From Streptomyces cellulosae (GTDB lineage: Bacteria > Actinomycetota > Actinomycetes > Streptomycetales > Streptomycetaceae), in assembly GCF_000721105.1 (NCBI RefSeq), contig NZ_JOEV01000014.1, forward strand, positions 62,001 to 126,000: a DNA stretch of 64,000 nucleotides. The letters run 5' to 3'. Both the position numbers and the translations under genes were made by a program. The notes under the pieces were generated by a model. The model did no database searches and was not told the DNA's origin. It saw only the letters and a list, made by a program, of their open reading frames with translations. Position 1 is the stretch's first letter. Every line of letters starts with the position of its first letter. This document shows, piece after piece, positions 54,259-62,525 of this stretch.

Positions 54259-54336
54259 CCTGTACGTCCGGGGGATGGGCGACGGTTCAGACCGGGGGCT
54301 GCATCGCTTGTCGGTGGCGCCCCGTACGGTTGACGC

Positions 54337-56991
54337 ATGGATCTTCGACTGACCCGATGGCGAGAGCTGCTCCGGGGGCCGCGACGGTGGACTGCCGCCG
54401 CGGCCGCCGTGGTCGTGCTCGCCGGCGCCGGTACCTGGACGGCTGTCGCCTCCGACGACGCGCCACCGGTGCACCGCACCGACCGGGTCATGGACATGGG
54501 CGCCGGAGTGCGCATCGACACCTCGTACTTCACGTCCTCCGAAGACGGCCGCCGCCCCGCCGTCCTCCTCACGCACGGCTTCGGCGGCAGCAAGAACGAC
54601 GTGCGGCAGCAGGCCGAGAACCTCGCCCGGGACGGGTACGCGGTGCTGACCTGGTCGTCGCGCAGTTTCGGCCGGTCGACCGGCAGGATCGGGCTGAACG
54701 ACCCGAAGGGCGAGGTCGCCGACGCCCGCAAGCTCATCGACTGGCTCGCCGAGCAGCCGCAGGTCCAGCTCGACAAGCCCGGCGACCCGCGCGTGGGCAT
54801 GGCGGGCGCCTCGTACGGCGGCGCGATCTCCCTTCTGACCGCCGGATACGACAAACGGGTCGACGCCATCGCCCCGGCGATCACCTACTGGAACCTCGCC
54901 GACGCCCTCTTTCCGAACGGCGTGTTCAAGAAGCTGTGGGCGGGCATCTTCGTCAACACCGGCGGCGGCTGCGCGAAGTTCGAGCCGCAGCTGTGCCGGA
55001 TGTACGAGCGGGTCGCCGAGTCCGGCACCCCCGACGCCCAGGCCGTGAAGCTCCTCGACGAGCGCTCGCCGTCCGCCGTCGGCGACCGCATCAAGGTGCC
55101 CACGCTCCTCCTCCAGGGCCAGACCGACTCCCTCTTCCCGCTCGGCCAGGCCGACGCCGCCGCGAAGGCGATCCGCGCGAACGGTGCCCCCGTGGACGTC
55201 GACTGGATCTCCGGCGGACACGACGGCGGCGACATGGAGGCGAGCCGCGTCCAGTCCCGGACCGCGTCCTGGTTCGACCGGTACCTCAAGGACGACGAGG
55301 GCGCCGACACCGGCCCCGCCTTCCGCGTCACCCGCACCCTCGGCACCGGCACCGGCGACGGCGAGACCCGGCTGAGCGGGGTGAGCGACGACAGGTACCC
55401 CGGTCTGGAGGGCGGCCTGCGCCCGATCGCCCTCGCCGGGCGCGAGCAGCGCTTCCAGAACCCGGCCGGCTCCAGCCCGCCCGCCGTCTCCGCCCTGCCC
55501 GGCATCGGCGGCGCCGGCGGCCTCGCCCAGCTGTCCTCGCTCGGCGTCGGGATCTCCCTCGACTTCCCGGGCCAGTTCGCCGCGTTCGAGTCGGCACCCC
55601 TGAAGAAGGACCTGCAGATCACCGGGTCCCCGACGGCCACCGTCCACGTGAAGTCGACGAGCGACGACGCCGTCCTGTTCGCCAAGGTCTACGACGTCGG
55701 CCCCGGCGGCGGCCAGCGGCAGGTGCTGCCCTCCCAACTGGTCGTTCCCCTCCGCGTCGAGGACGCCAAGGCCGGCAAGGACGTCACGATCACCCTCCCG
55801 GCGATCGACCACGAGGTCTCCGACGGCCACCGGCTGCGCCTGGTCCTCGCCTCGACCGACCTCGGCTACGCCTCCCCGGCCACCCCGGCGACGTACGCCG
55901 TCTCCCTCAAGGGCGACCTGAAAGTCCCGACCGCCCTCAGCCACACCAACGCCACGGCACCGCTGCCCGCCTGGGTGTGGTGGCTCCCGCTGGCCGGCGC
56001 GGCGACCGCCCTGGCCCTCCTCCTGACGGCGCGGCGCCGCACCACCGCCCCCGCACCCGACCCCGCGCTGGCCGAAGTGCCCCTCCAGATCACGGACCTG
56101 AGCAAGAGGTACGCGAAGTCCGCCGACCGGTACGCGGTCCGGGACCTGACCTTCCGCGTGGAGAAGGGCCAGGTCCTCGGCCTCCTCGGCCCGAACGGCG
56201 CGGGCAAGACGACCACCCTGCGCATGCTGATGGGCCTGATCAAGCCGGACGCCGGCGAGATCCGCGTCTTCGGCCACGCCATCGCGCCCGGCGCCACGGT
56301 CCTGTCCCGGGTCGGCGCCTTCGTCGAGGGCGCGGGCTTCCTCCCGCACCTGTCCGGCCGCGAGAACCTCGAGCTGTACTGGCGGGCCACCGGCCGCCCG
56401 CCGGAGGACGCCCATCTGGACGACGCCCTGGAGATCGCCGGCCTCGGCAGCGCACTGGAGCGCGCGGTGCGCACGTACTCCCAGGGCATGCGCCAGCGCC
56501 TCGCCATCGCCCAGGCCATGCTCGGCCTCCCGGACCTGCTCATCCTCGACGAGCCGACCAACGGCCTCGACCCGCCGCAGATCCGCGAGATGCGCGAGGT
56601 GATGATCCGCTACGCGGCGGCCGGCCGCACAGTGATCGTCTCCAGCCACCTGCTGTCCGAGGTCGAGCAGTCCTGCACGCACCTGGTCGTGATGGACCAC
56701 GGCCGACTGGTCCAGGCGGGCCCGGTCCAGGAGATCATCGGCTCCGGGGACATGCTGCTGGTGGGCACGGCCGCACCGGTCGAGGAGCCCGTCGCCGAGA
56801 AGGTCGCCGCGCTCCCGGGCGTGGCCTCCGCGGTCCGCACCGACGAGGGCCTGCTGGTCCGGCTCGACGCCGACGGCAGCGCCCGGCGCCTGGTCGCCGA
56901 ACTGGTCCGGCTCGAAGTCCCCGTGGAGTCGGTGGGCCCCCACCGCCGCCTCGAGGACGCCTTCCTCACCCTGATCGGAGAGTCCGCATGA
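54337..56991 (+). CDS. Membrane protein fusing an alpha/beta-hydrolase (S15/CocE-like) to an ABC ATPase
   Basis: An 884-residue chain with an uncommon layout. Residues 20-38 form a membrane anchor; 50-530 are an X-Pro dipeptidyl-peptidase/CocE-like hydrolase (Ser 159 in GASYGG, Asp 264 in GQTDSLFP, His 295 in SGGHDGG, then a jelly-roll C-terminal domain); residues 546-568 are a second membrane helix; 585-884 are a complete ABC ATPase (Walker A GPNGAGKT ~618, YSQGM signature ~714, LDEPT with Glu 739). With one helix on each side, the hydrolase would be outside and the ATPase inside. ATGA overlap with the permease suggests a peptide or ester transporter with its own hydrolase. Confidence 0.85.
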   Translation: MDLRLTRWRELLRGPRRWTAAAAAVVVLAGAGTWTAVASDDAPPVHRTDRVMDMGAGVRIDTSYFTSSEDGRRPAVLLTHGFGGSKNDVRQQAENLARDGYAVLTWSSRSFGRSTGRIGLNDPKGEVADARKLIDWLAEQPQVQLDKPGDPRVGMAGASYGGAISLLTAGYDKRVDAIAPAITYWNLADALFPNGVFKKLWAGIFVNTGGGCAKFEPQLCRMYERVAESGTPDAQAVKLLDERSPSAVGDRIKVPTLLLQGQTDSLFPLGQADAAAKAIRANGAPVDVDWISGGHDGGDMEASRVQSRTASWFDRYLKDDEGADTGPAFRVTRTLGTGTGDGETRLSGVSDDRYPGLEGGLRPIALAGREQRFQNPAGSSPPAVSALPGIGGAGGLAQLSSLGVGISLDFPGQFAAFESAPLKKDLQITGSPTATVHVKSTSDDAVLFAKVYDVGPGGGQRQVLPSQLVVPLRVEDAKAGKDVTITLPAIDHEVSDGHRLRLVLASTDLGYASPATPATYAVSLKGDLKVPTALSHTNATAPLPAWVWWLPLAGAATALALLLTARRRTTAPAPDPALAEVPLQITDLSKRYAKSADRYAVRDLTFRVEKGQVLGLLGPNGAGKTTTLRMLMGLIKPDAGEIRVFGHAIAPGATVLSRVGAFVEGAGFLPHLSGRENLELYWRATGRPPEDAHLDDALEIAGLGSALERAVRTYSQGMRQRLAIAQAMLGLPDLLILDEPTNGLDPPQIREMREVMIRYAAAGRTVIVSSHLLSEVEQSCTHLVVMDHGRLVQAGPVQEIIGSGDMLLVGTAAPVEEPVAEKVAALPGVASAVRTDEGLLVRLDADGSARRLVAELVRLEVPVESVGPHRRLEDAFLTLIGESA

Positions 56992-57857
56992 GCGGCAGCA
57001 CGCTGATCGACCGCGCGAAGGTCGCCGACGGCTACCGCGCGGGCCGCACGCTGCCCATCAGGGTCGAGCTGGTCCGGCAGCTGAAGCGGCGCCGCACCCT
57101 CGTCATGGGCGGGATCCTGTTCGCCCTGCCGTTCGTGCTGCTCATCGCCTTCCAGGTGGGCGGAGACCCGGGCGACGGCAACGCCGGGGCGAACCTGATG
57201 GACACGGCCACCCTGTCCGGGGCCAACTTCGCCGCGGTCAACCTGTTCGCCTCCGCGGGCTTCCTGCTCGTCATCCCCGTCGCCCTGTTCTGCGGGGACA
57301 CGGTCGCCTCGGAGGCCAGCTGGTCCTCCCTGCGCTATCTGCTGGCGGCACCCGTGCCCCGGGCCCGGCTGCTGTGGTCCAAGCTCGTGGTCGGCCTCAG
57401 CCTCAGCCTCGCCGCGATGGTGCTGCTGCCGGTCGTCGCCCTCGCCGTCGGCACGGCGGCGTACGGCTGGGGCCCGCTGGAGCTCCCCACCGGCGGTTCG
57501 CTGCCCGCCGGCCTGGCCGCCCAGCGCCTCGCGATCACGGTGGCGTACATCTTCGTGTCCCAACTCGTCACCGCGGCCCTGGCGTTCTGGCTGTCCACCA
57601 AGACGGACGCGCCGCTCGGCGCGGTCGGCGGCGCGGTCGGTCTGACCATCGTCGGCAACGTCCTCGATCAGGTGACGGCCCTCGGCGACTGGCGCGACTT
57701 CCTGCCCGCGCACTGGCAGTACGCCTGGCTCGACACCGTACGGCCCCAACTGGAGTGGTCCGACATGATCCAGGGCGCCTCCATCTCGATAACGTACGCC
57801 CTCGTGCTGTTCGCCCTGGCCTTCCGCGGTTTCGCCCGCAAGGACGTGGTGTCGTAG
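56988..57857 (+). CDS. ABC-2 type transport permease
   Basis: A 289-residue inner-membrane protein with about six hydrophobic helices (LVMGGILFALPFVLLIAF, FLLVIPVALFCGDTVASEASW, LSLSLAAMVLLPVVALAVG, LGAVGGAVGLTIVGNVLD). The GDTVASEASWSSLRYLLAAPVPR loop is typical of ABC-2/CcmB-type permeases. The gene starts by an ATGA overlap with the hydrolase-ATPase fusion and is certainly its partner. Exported or modified substrate unknown. Confidence 0.88.
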   Translation: MSGSTLIDRAKVADGYRAGRTLPIRVELVRQLKRRRTLVMGGILFALPFVLLIAFQVGGDPGDGNAGANLMDTATLSGANFAAVNLFASAGFLLVIPVALFCGDTVASEASWSSLRYLLAAPVPRARLLWSKLVVGLSLSLAAMVLLPVVALAVGTAAYGWGPLELPTGGSLPAGLAAQRLAITVAYIFVSQLVTAALAFWLSTKTDAPLGAVGGAVGLTIVGNVLDQVTALGDWRDFLPAHWQYAWLDTVRPQLEWSDMIQGASISITYALVLFALAFRGFARKDVVS

Positions 57858-58003
57858 GTCACCGAAGCATCACCCACCGGTCTCGACGGCCGTCGTCCGT
57901 GCCCTGTTCGAGATCCAGCCGCAACTCCCCGTAGCGCACGTTCCGGCCCCCCGGCCCGTCACAGTCACAGACAAGGCGTCAACTGGCCAAGGGGGCATGG
58001 ACG

Positions 58004-59530
58004 ATGGACCGGTACCGGACACGACGGCTGCGCATCACCCTGCTCGCCCTCACCGCGGCGGGCGGCTTGCTGCTCACGGGCTGTGGGGCGGGCGACACGG
58101 GAGACCACAGCAGCACCGACCGCGCGAACGGGGCGACCGGCTTCCCGGCCCCCGAGTACAGCCGGGGGAGCGGTGAACCGGACGACGAGTCCCGCGACAC
58201 CGCACCCGACGACCACCTCTCCACCTTCGCCCTCGACGTCGACACCGCCTCCTACGGCTACGCCCGCCGCACCCTCGCCGAGGGCCGGCGGCCGGACCCG
58301 TCGACCGTCCGCCCCGAGGAGTTCGTCAACAGCTTCCGCCAGGACTACCGGCGCCCCGACGGCAACGGCTTCAAGGTCACCGTCGACGGCGCCCGCACCG
58401 ACGAGGAGGACTGGTCCCTGGTCCGCGTCGGCCTGGCCACCCGGAACGCGCGAGACCAGCACGGCGAACGCCCGCCGGCCGCCCTCACCTTCGTCATCGA
58501 CATCTCCGGCTCGATGTCCGAACCCGGCCGCCTCGACCTCGCCCGGCGATCCCTCGATGTGATGACGGACCGGCTGCGCGACGACGACTCGGTCGCGATC
58601 GTCACCTTCAGCGACACGGCCGAGACCGTCCTGCCGATGACCCGCCTCGGCAGCCACCGGGGCACGATCCACGAAGCGATCGACAGCCTGGAACCGACCT
58701 TCTCCACCAACCTCGCAGCGGGTGTAGAGACCGGCTACGCCACCGCCGTCAAGGGCCTGCGCGAGGGCGCCACCAACCGGGTCGTCCTCGTCTCCGACGC
58801 CCTCGCCAACGACGGCGACACCGACCCCGACGCCATCCTCGAACGCATCGACGGCGCCCGCCGCGAGCACGGCATCACCCTCTTCGGCGTCGGCGTGGGC
58901 AGCGACTACGGCGACGCCCTGATGGAACGCCTCGCCGACAGGGGCGACGGCCACACCACGTACGTGTCCACCGCCGACGACGCCCGCAAGGTGTTCTGCG
59001 AGGAGCTCCCGAAGAACATCGACCTCACCGCCCGCGACGCCAAGGCCCAGGTCGCCTTCGACCCGCAGACGGTCACCGCTTTCCGCCTCGTCGGCTACGA
59101 CGACCGCCGGGTCGCCGACGAGGACTTCCGCGACGACCGCGTCGACGGCGGCGAGGTCGGCCCCGGGCACACCGTCACCGCCCTCTACGCCGTCCGCACC
59201 CGGCCCGGCCACGACGGCCACCTCGCCACCGCCACCGTCCGCTGGCTCGACCCGGGCACCCGTGCTCCGCACGAGGCGTCCGGCGCCCTGGAGACCGACG
59301 CCCTGAAGTCCTCCGTCTGGACCGCGAGCCCCCGCTTCCAGGTCACCGCGGTCGCCGCCTACTTCGCCGACGCCCTCCGCTCGACGTACCACGACCGCAC
59401 TCCGCTGCCCGGCGCCCCGAACCTCGACACGCTCCACCGCAAGGCCACCACCCTGGCCCGCACCACCGAGGACCCGGCGGTCCGGCAACTCGCCGAGGCC
59501 GTCGGGGAGGCGGGCCACGGCCTGGACTGA
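58004..59530 (+). CDS. von Willebrand factor A-domain lipoprotein (YfbK-like)
   Basis: A 508-residue protein with a lipoprotein signal (RRLRITLLALTAAGGLLLTGC, lipobox LLTGC at ~22-26). The N-terminal region (TFALDVDTASYGYARRTLAEGR, VRPEEFVNSF) and the VWA domain with MIDAS motif DISGSMS (about residue 167), then LVSDALANDGD and FGVGVGSDYGDALMERLAD, match YfbK/YjhB-like surface proteins. Probably binds divalent metal and a partner protein on the cell surface. Start: ATG at 58004 with AAGGGG upstream. Confidence 0.88.
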   Translation: MDRYRTRRLRITLLALTAAGGLLLTGCGAGDTGDHSSTDRANGATGFPAPEYSRGSGEPDDESRDTAPDDHLSTFALDVDTASYGYARRTLAEGRRPDPSTVRPEEFVNSFRQDYRRPDGNGFKVTVDGARTDEEDWSLVRVGLATRNARDQHGERPPAALTFVIDISGSMSEPGRLDLARRSLDVMTDRLRDDDSVAIVTFSDTAETVLPMTRLGSHRGTIHEAIDSLEPTFSTNLAAGVETGYATAVKGLREGATNRVVLVSDALANDGDTDPDAILERIDGARREHGITLFGVGVGSDYGDALMERLADRGDGHTTYVSTADDARKVFCEELPKNIDLTARDAKAQVAFDPQTVTAFRLVGYDDRRVADEDFRDDRVDGGEVGPGHTVTALYAVRTRPGHDGHLATATVRWLDPGTRAPHEASGALETDALKSSVWTASPRFQVTAVAAYFADALRSTYHDRTPLPGAPNLDTLHRKATTLARTTEDPAVRQLAEAVGEAGHGLD

Positions 59531-59694
59531 CCCCGCCCGGCTCGGTCATCGCCCCAAAGAGGTAGGTAACACCATCAGTTGCACTCAATCGGGTGTGTCC
59601 GGAATAGGGCATTGGAGGAGACGCATGTATGGTCTGTCACCAGTCGGACACGGTCCGTAATGATGGTCGTGCCTGTGAGGAAAACGGAGACGTG
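59531..59694 (+). promoter_or_regulatory. Upstream block of paralogue 1
   Basis: From about 59575 the sequence repeats motifs found before paralogues 3, 4 and 5: TTGCACTCAATCGGGTGTGTC, GGAATAG, and CACGGTCCGTAATG.TGGTCGTG ahead of the GGAGACGTG ribosome-binding region. The shared order indicates duplicated promoters. Confidence 0.55.
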
Positions 59695-59952
59695 ATGCAG
59701 AAGCTCAAGAAGGCCGCGGCGGTGGCGCTCATGGTCGGCGGTCTCGGCATGGTCGGCGGCGGTGTCGCCAGCGCTCAGGGTGGCCACGACTACGACGAGC
59801 AGTTCCCGGCTGTCGTCGACAACCTGCAGGTCGTGGACTGCGAGCAGACGTTCGACGGCGGCGCCCTCTTCACCAACACCCCCATCGCCACCGGCGACAG
59901 CAACTCGAACATCGGCAACTTCTGCACGGTGGTCGGGTCCATCGACGACTGA
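59695..59952 (+). CDS. Small two-cysteine exported protein, paralogue 1 of 6
   Basis: An 85-residue exported protein. Signal peptide residues 1-27 (QKLKKAAAVALMVGGLGM, cleavage after VASA). Mature part QGGHDYDEQFPAVVDNLQVV then DCEQTFDGG and GDSNSNIGNFCTVVGS has two cysteines 29 residues apart, one disulfide likely. Start ATG at 59695, preceded by an in-frame GTG and GGAGA. I do not recognise a named family; five neighbours share the pattern. Small, exported, two-Cys proteins in this part of Streptomyces genomes include chaplins, but the core sequence differs. Confidence 0.82.
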   Translation: MQKLKKAAAVALMVGGLGMVGGGVASAQGGHDYDEQFPAVVDNLQVVDCEQTFDGGALFTNTPIATGDSNSNIGNFCTVVGSIDD

Positions 59953-60337
59953 TTCCAGGGCGCCCGAGGGCGGGTGGGTGCCGCACCTCGAGCGCGGGAC
60001 CCACACCTTTGCTCGGTCGCCTGATGGGTGCGGTCGCCGCCGCCCGTCCCGCGATCCGTCAGGATCTCGACGGATGGTGGCGGCCGCCGCACGCCGTCTG
60101 GCCTGTCACCGGACTCGGTGTCGACAAGGTGGCTTTTACGATCGCCCAGCGGGATCCGATGACAGGGGCCGGCTGGGCGATCTTGGCGTTCGAGGCCAAG
60201 GTGGATCTGCAGGTGGCATGTGTGGAACATCCGATTGAGTACTAAATATGGCGCTATGCGGGGTGGCGATTATTCTTGGTGACTAGTTGTGCACGATCCG
60301 TAAGGAGGGTCGTGTGTGTGAGCAAATCGGAGATGTG
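59953..60337. other. Spacer between paralogues 1 and 2
   Basis: 385 bases. A GTGGGT/ACCCAC hairpin (about 59975-60005) may terminate paralogue 1. A 78-codon frame at 60009-60245 has no ribosome binding site or family similarity and I do not call it. From 60285 the conserved CACGATCCGTAAGGAGGGTC block precedes paralogue 2. Confidence 0.5.
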
Positions 60338-60589
60338 ATGCAGAAGCTCAAGAAGGTCGCGGCGGTAGCGGTTATGGTCGGCGGCCTCGGCCTGGTCGGC
60401 GGCGGTGTCGCCAGCGCCCACGGTGGCCACGACTACGACGACTTCCCGTTCGCAGTCAACAACCTGCAGGTCGTTGACTGCGACCAGGACTTCGACGGCG
60501 GCACCGCCTTCGCCAACCTCCCCATCGCCGGCGGCGACAGCAACTCGAACATCGGCAACTTCTGCACGGTGATCGGGTCCATTGACTGA
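60338..60589 (+). CDS. Small two-cysteine exported protein, paralogue 2 of 6
   Basis: An 83-residue exported protein with the same signal peptide (LKKVAAVAVMVGGLGLVGGG, cleavage after ASA). Mature part HGGHDYDDFPFAVNNLQVV, DCDQDFDGG, LPIAGGDSNSNIGNFCTVIG. It is closest to paralogue 5 (the same DDFPFAVNNLQVVDCDQDF and TAFANLP). A conserved leader with CGGAGATGTG before the ATG. Ends 48 bases before a long hairpin. Confidence 0.85.
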   Translation: MQKLKKVAAVAVMVGGLGLVGGGVASAHGGHDYDDFPFAVNNLQVVDCDQDFDGGTAFANLPIAGGDSNSNIGNFCTVIGSID

Positions 60590-60890
60590 TTCCCGGCCCT
60601 TCCCGAGAAGGCTCGGGCCTCCGGGATGTGAACGGGAAGTGCCTCCGACCGGTGCGCATGAGGGCATTCAAAGCCCTTGCTGCCGTATCTGTCGGAGGCG
60701 CTTTGCTGTGCCCAGGAAACCATGAGCCGTGGAACCTGGCATGTCCTAGCCTAAAATGCACATCACCCAGTTAACCTCATCTATTCGGGCATGTCGGAAA
60801 TAGCGGTTAAGTGTGGCGTGTGTTAGCTTCTGTGGCGAATCGAGCACGGCCCGTAATGAGGATCGTGTGCGTGAGGAAATCGGAGACGTG
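60590..60890. other. Spacer and upstream block of paralogue 3
   Basis: 301 bases: the hairpin above, then from about 60785 the conserved block TCGGGC.TGTCGGAAATAGCGG, TTAAGTGTGGCGTGTGTTAGC and GAGCACGGCCCGTAATGAGG before the GGAGACGTG start region. TAGCTT (60824-60829) is a candidate -10. Confidence 0.55.
60637..60704 (+). terminator. Long conserved hairpin after paralogue 2
   Basis: Outer stem AAGTGCCTCCGAC (60637-60649) with GTCGGAGGCGCTTT (60691-60704); inner stem AGGGC (60661-60665) with GCCCT (60673-60677). Related hairpins after paralogues 3 and 4 differ by compensatory changes. Confidence 0.65.
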
Positions 60891-61148
60891 ATGCAGAAGC
60901 TCAAGAAGGCTGCGGCCGTAGCGCTCATGGTCGGTGGTCTCGGCCTGGTCGGCGGAGGTGTCGCCAGCGCCCACGGTGGCCACGACTACGACGAGCAGTT
61001 CCCGGTTGCCGTCGACAACCTGCAGGTCGTGGACTGCGAGCAGACGTTCGACGGTGGCCTCGCCTTCGCCAATGGTGGCCTTGAGGTCGGCGGCGACAGC
61101 AACTCGAACATCGGCAACTTCTGCACGGTGGTCGGATCCATCGACTGA
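60891..61148 (+). CDS. Small two-cysteine exported protein, paralogue 3 of 6
   Basis: An 85-residue exported protein. Mature part HGGHDYDEQFPVAVDNLQVV, DCEQTFDGGLAFANGG, LEVGGDSNSNIGNFCTVVG. Most similar to paralogue 4 (LEVGG insertion not present in 1, 2, 5). Two cysteines, one expected disulfide. The same leader and start region as the other copies. Confidence 0.85.
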   Translation: MQKLKKAAAVALMVGGLGLVGGGVASAHGGHDYDEQFPVAVDNLQVVDCEQTFDGGLAFANGGLEVGGDSNSNIGNFCTVVGSID

Positions 61149-61443
61149 TAACGGAGCCTCCCTGGAGGGTCTCCGGGGCGCGAACAAAACCTGCCTCCGA
61201 CCGGTGCGCATGAGGGCATAAGGAGCCTTCTCGTCGTACCCGTCGGAGGCGCTCTGCTGTGCGCAGGAAGCCTGATGCGATACCACCGACGCCCCCTCAG
61301 TTCCCCGAAATGCATATCACTCGATTAATTGCATCATTCGGGCGAGTCGGAAATGGCGGATAAGTGTGGCGCGTGTTATCGTCTGTGACGAATCGAGCAC
61401 GGTCCGTAATGGAGATCGTGTACGTGAGGAAATCGGAGACGTG
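61149..61443. other. Spacer and upstream block of paralogue 4
   Basis: Holds the hairpin at 61193-61250 and, from about 61335, the conserved block TTCGGGCGAGTCGGAAATGG, GGATAAGTGTGGCGCGTG, TTATCGTC, and GAGCACGGTCCGTAATGG. Confidence 0.55.
61193..61250 (+). terminator. Long conserved hairpin after paralogue 3
   Basis: Outer stem GCCTCCGAC (61193-61201) with GTCGGAGGC (61242-61250); inner AGGGC (61213-61217) with GCCTT (61225-61229), which keeps pairing by a G-U. Confidence 0.65.
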
Positions 61444-61704
61444 ATGCAGAAGCTCAAGAAGGCTGCGGCCGTAGCGCTCATGGTCGGTGGCCTGGGCATG
61501 GTCGGCGGCGGAGTTGCCAGCGCCCACGGTGGGCACGACTATGACGAGCAGTTCCCGGTTGCCGTCGACAACCTGCAGCTCGTGAACTGCGAGCAGGCGT
61601 TCGACGGCGGCCTCGGCTTCGTCAATGGCGGTCTTGAGGTCGGCGGCGACAGCAACTCGAACATCGGCAACTTCTGCACGGTGGTCGGGTCCATCGACGA
61701 CTGA
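61444..61704 (+). CDS. Small two-cysteine exported protein, paralogue 4 of 6
   Basis: An 86-residue exported protein. Mature part HGGHDYDEQFPVAVDNLQLV, NCEQAFDGGLGFVNGG, LEVGGDSNSNIGNFCTVVG, ending SIDD as in paralogue 1. The LEVGG segment groups it with paralogue 3. Same signal peptide and start region. Confidence 0.85.
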   Translation: MQKLKKAAAVALMVGGLGMVGGGVASAHGGHDYDEQFPVAVDNLQLVNCEQAFDGGLGFVNGGLEVGGDSNSNIGNFCTVVGSIDD

Positions 61705-62046
61705 TCCCAGGGTGTCGGCAGTCCCGCGGGCGGTGTTGTGGCCCGCGGGTGGCTGTCGCGCGGAGGGTCTCGGACCCTTCCGGGTGTGAATGGAAAGTGC
61801 CTCCGACTGGTGCGCATAAGGACATCTGAGGTCCTTGGTGGCGTGACTGTCGGGGGCACTCTGCTGTGCACCGACCGTTCATTTCAATGCGATCGGAACT
61901 CAATCGCCCTAAAGGCGCATAACCTGATTAGCTGCACCCAATCGGGTGTGTCAGAAATAGCGGGTTAAGTGCGGCGTGTGTTAGGTTCTGTAATGAGTCG
62001 AGCACGGTCCGTAATGAGGTTCGTGCGCGAAGAAAACGGAGACGTG
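61705..62046. other. Spacer and upstream block of paralogue 5
   Basis: 342 bases: the hairpin at 61797-61859, then from about 61925 the conserved CCTGATTAGCTGCACCCAAT, CGGGTGTGTCAGAAATAGCG and GTTAAGTGCGGCGTGTGTTA, and the CACGGTCCGTAATGAGG leader. No other gene. Confidence 0.55.
61797..61859 (+). terminator. Long conserved hairpin after paralogue 4
   Basis: Outer stem GTGCCTCCGAC (61797-61807) with GTCGGGGGCAC (61849-61859); inner AAGGAC (61818-61823) with GTCCTT (61831-61836). The inner G-C of paralogue 2 is replaced by A-T here, a paired change. Confidence 0.65.
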
Positions 62047-62298
62047 ATGCAGAAGCTCAAGAAGGTCGCGGCGGTAGCGGTCATGGTCGGCGGTCTCGGT
62101 CTGGTCGGCGGCGGTGTCGCCAGCGCCCAGGGTGGCCATGACTACGACGACTTCCCGTTCGCCGTCAACAACCTGCAGGTCGTTGACTGCGACCAGGACT
62201 TCGACGGTGGCACCGCCTTCGCCAACCTCCCGGTCGCCGCCGGCGACAGCAACTCGAACATCGGCAACTTCTGCACGGTGATCGGTTCCATCGACTGA
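62047..62298 (+). CDS. Small two-cysteine exported protein, paralogue 5 of 6
   Basis: An 83-residue exported protein nearly identical to paralogue 2 (DDFPFAVNNLQVVDCDQDF, TAFANLPVAAGDSNSNIG, NFCTVIG). The copies that look alike are not adjacent (2 and 5; 3 and 4), which suggests block duplication or gene conversion. Same leader; no long hairpin follows, only a short GGGGGCC-rich region. Confidence 0.85.
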   Translation: MQKLKKVAAVAVMVGGLGLVGGGVASAQGGHDYDDFPFAVNNLQVVDCDQDFDGGTAFANLPVAAGDSNSNIGNFCTVIGSID

Positions 62299-62525
62299 TT
62301 GCAGGACCCCGGGGGCCGGTGGGTCTCGCGCCCTCCTGCGGGACGCGTTCCTCGGTCCCCGTCGCCCCGGACACCCTGATGAATCTCCGCTCGGAGTGGC
62401 AGGGAGAGGGGCAAAAAATCGCGGAAAAGGGGATGTCGGGGCAGTTCGAGCTCGACGTCCCCTTTGCTGCGCTAAGCCAGGTCACCACGTCTGTGATGAC
62501 CGCGAGTCAACACCTGGAGATACGG

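Noticed and set aside
60009..60245. A 78-codon frame between paralogues 1 and 2
   Set aside because: No ribosome binding site, signal peptide or similarity to the array proteins.
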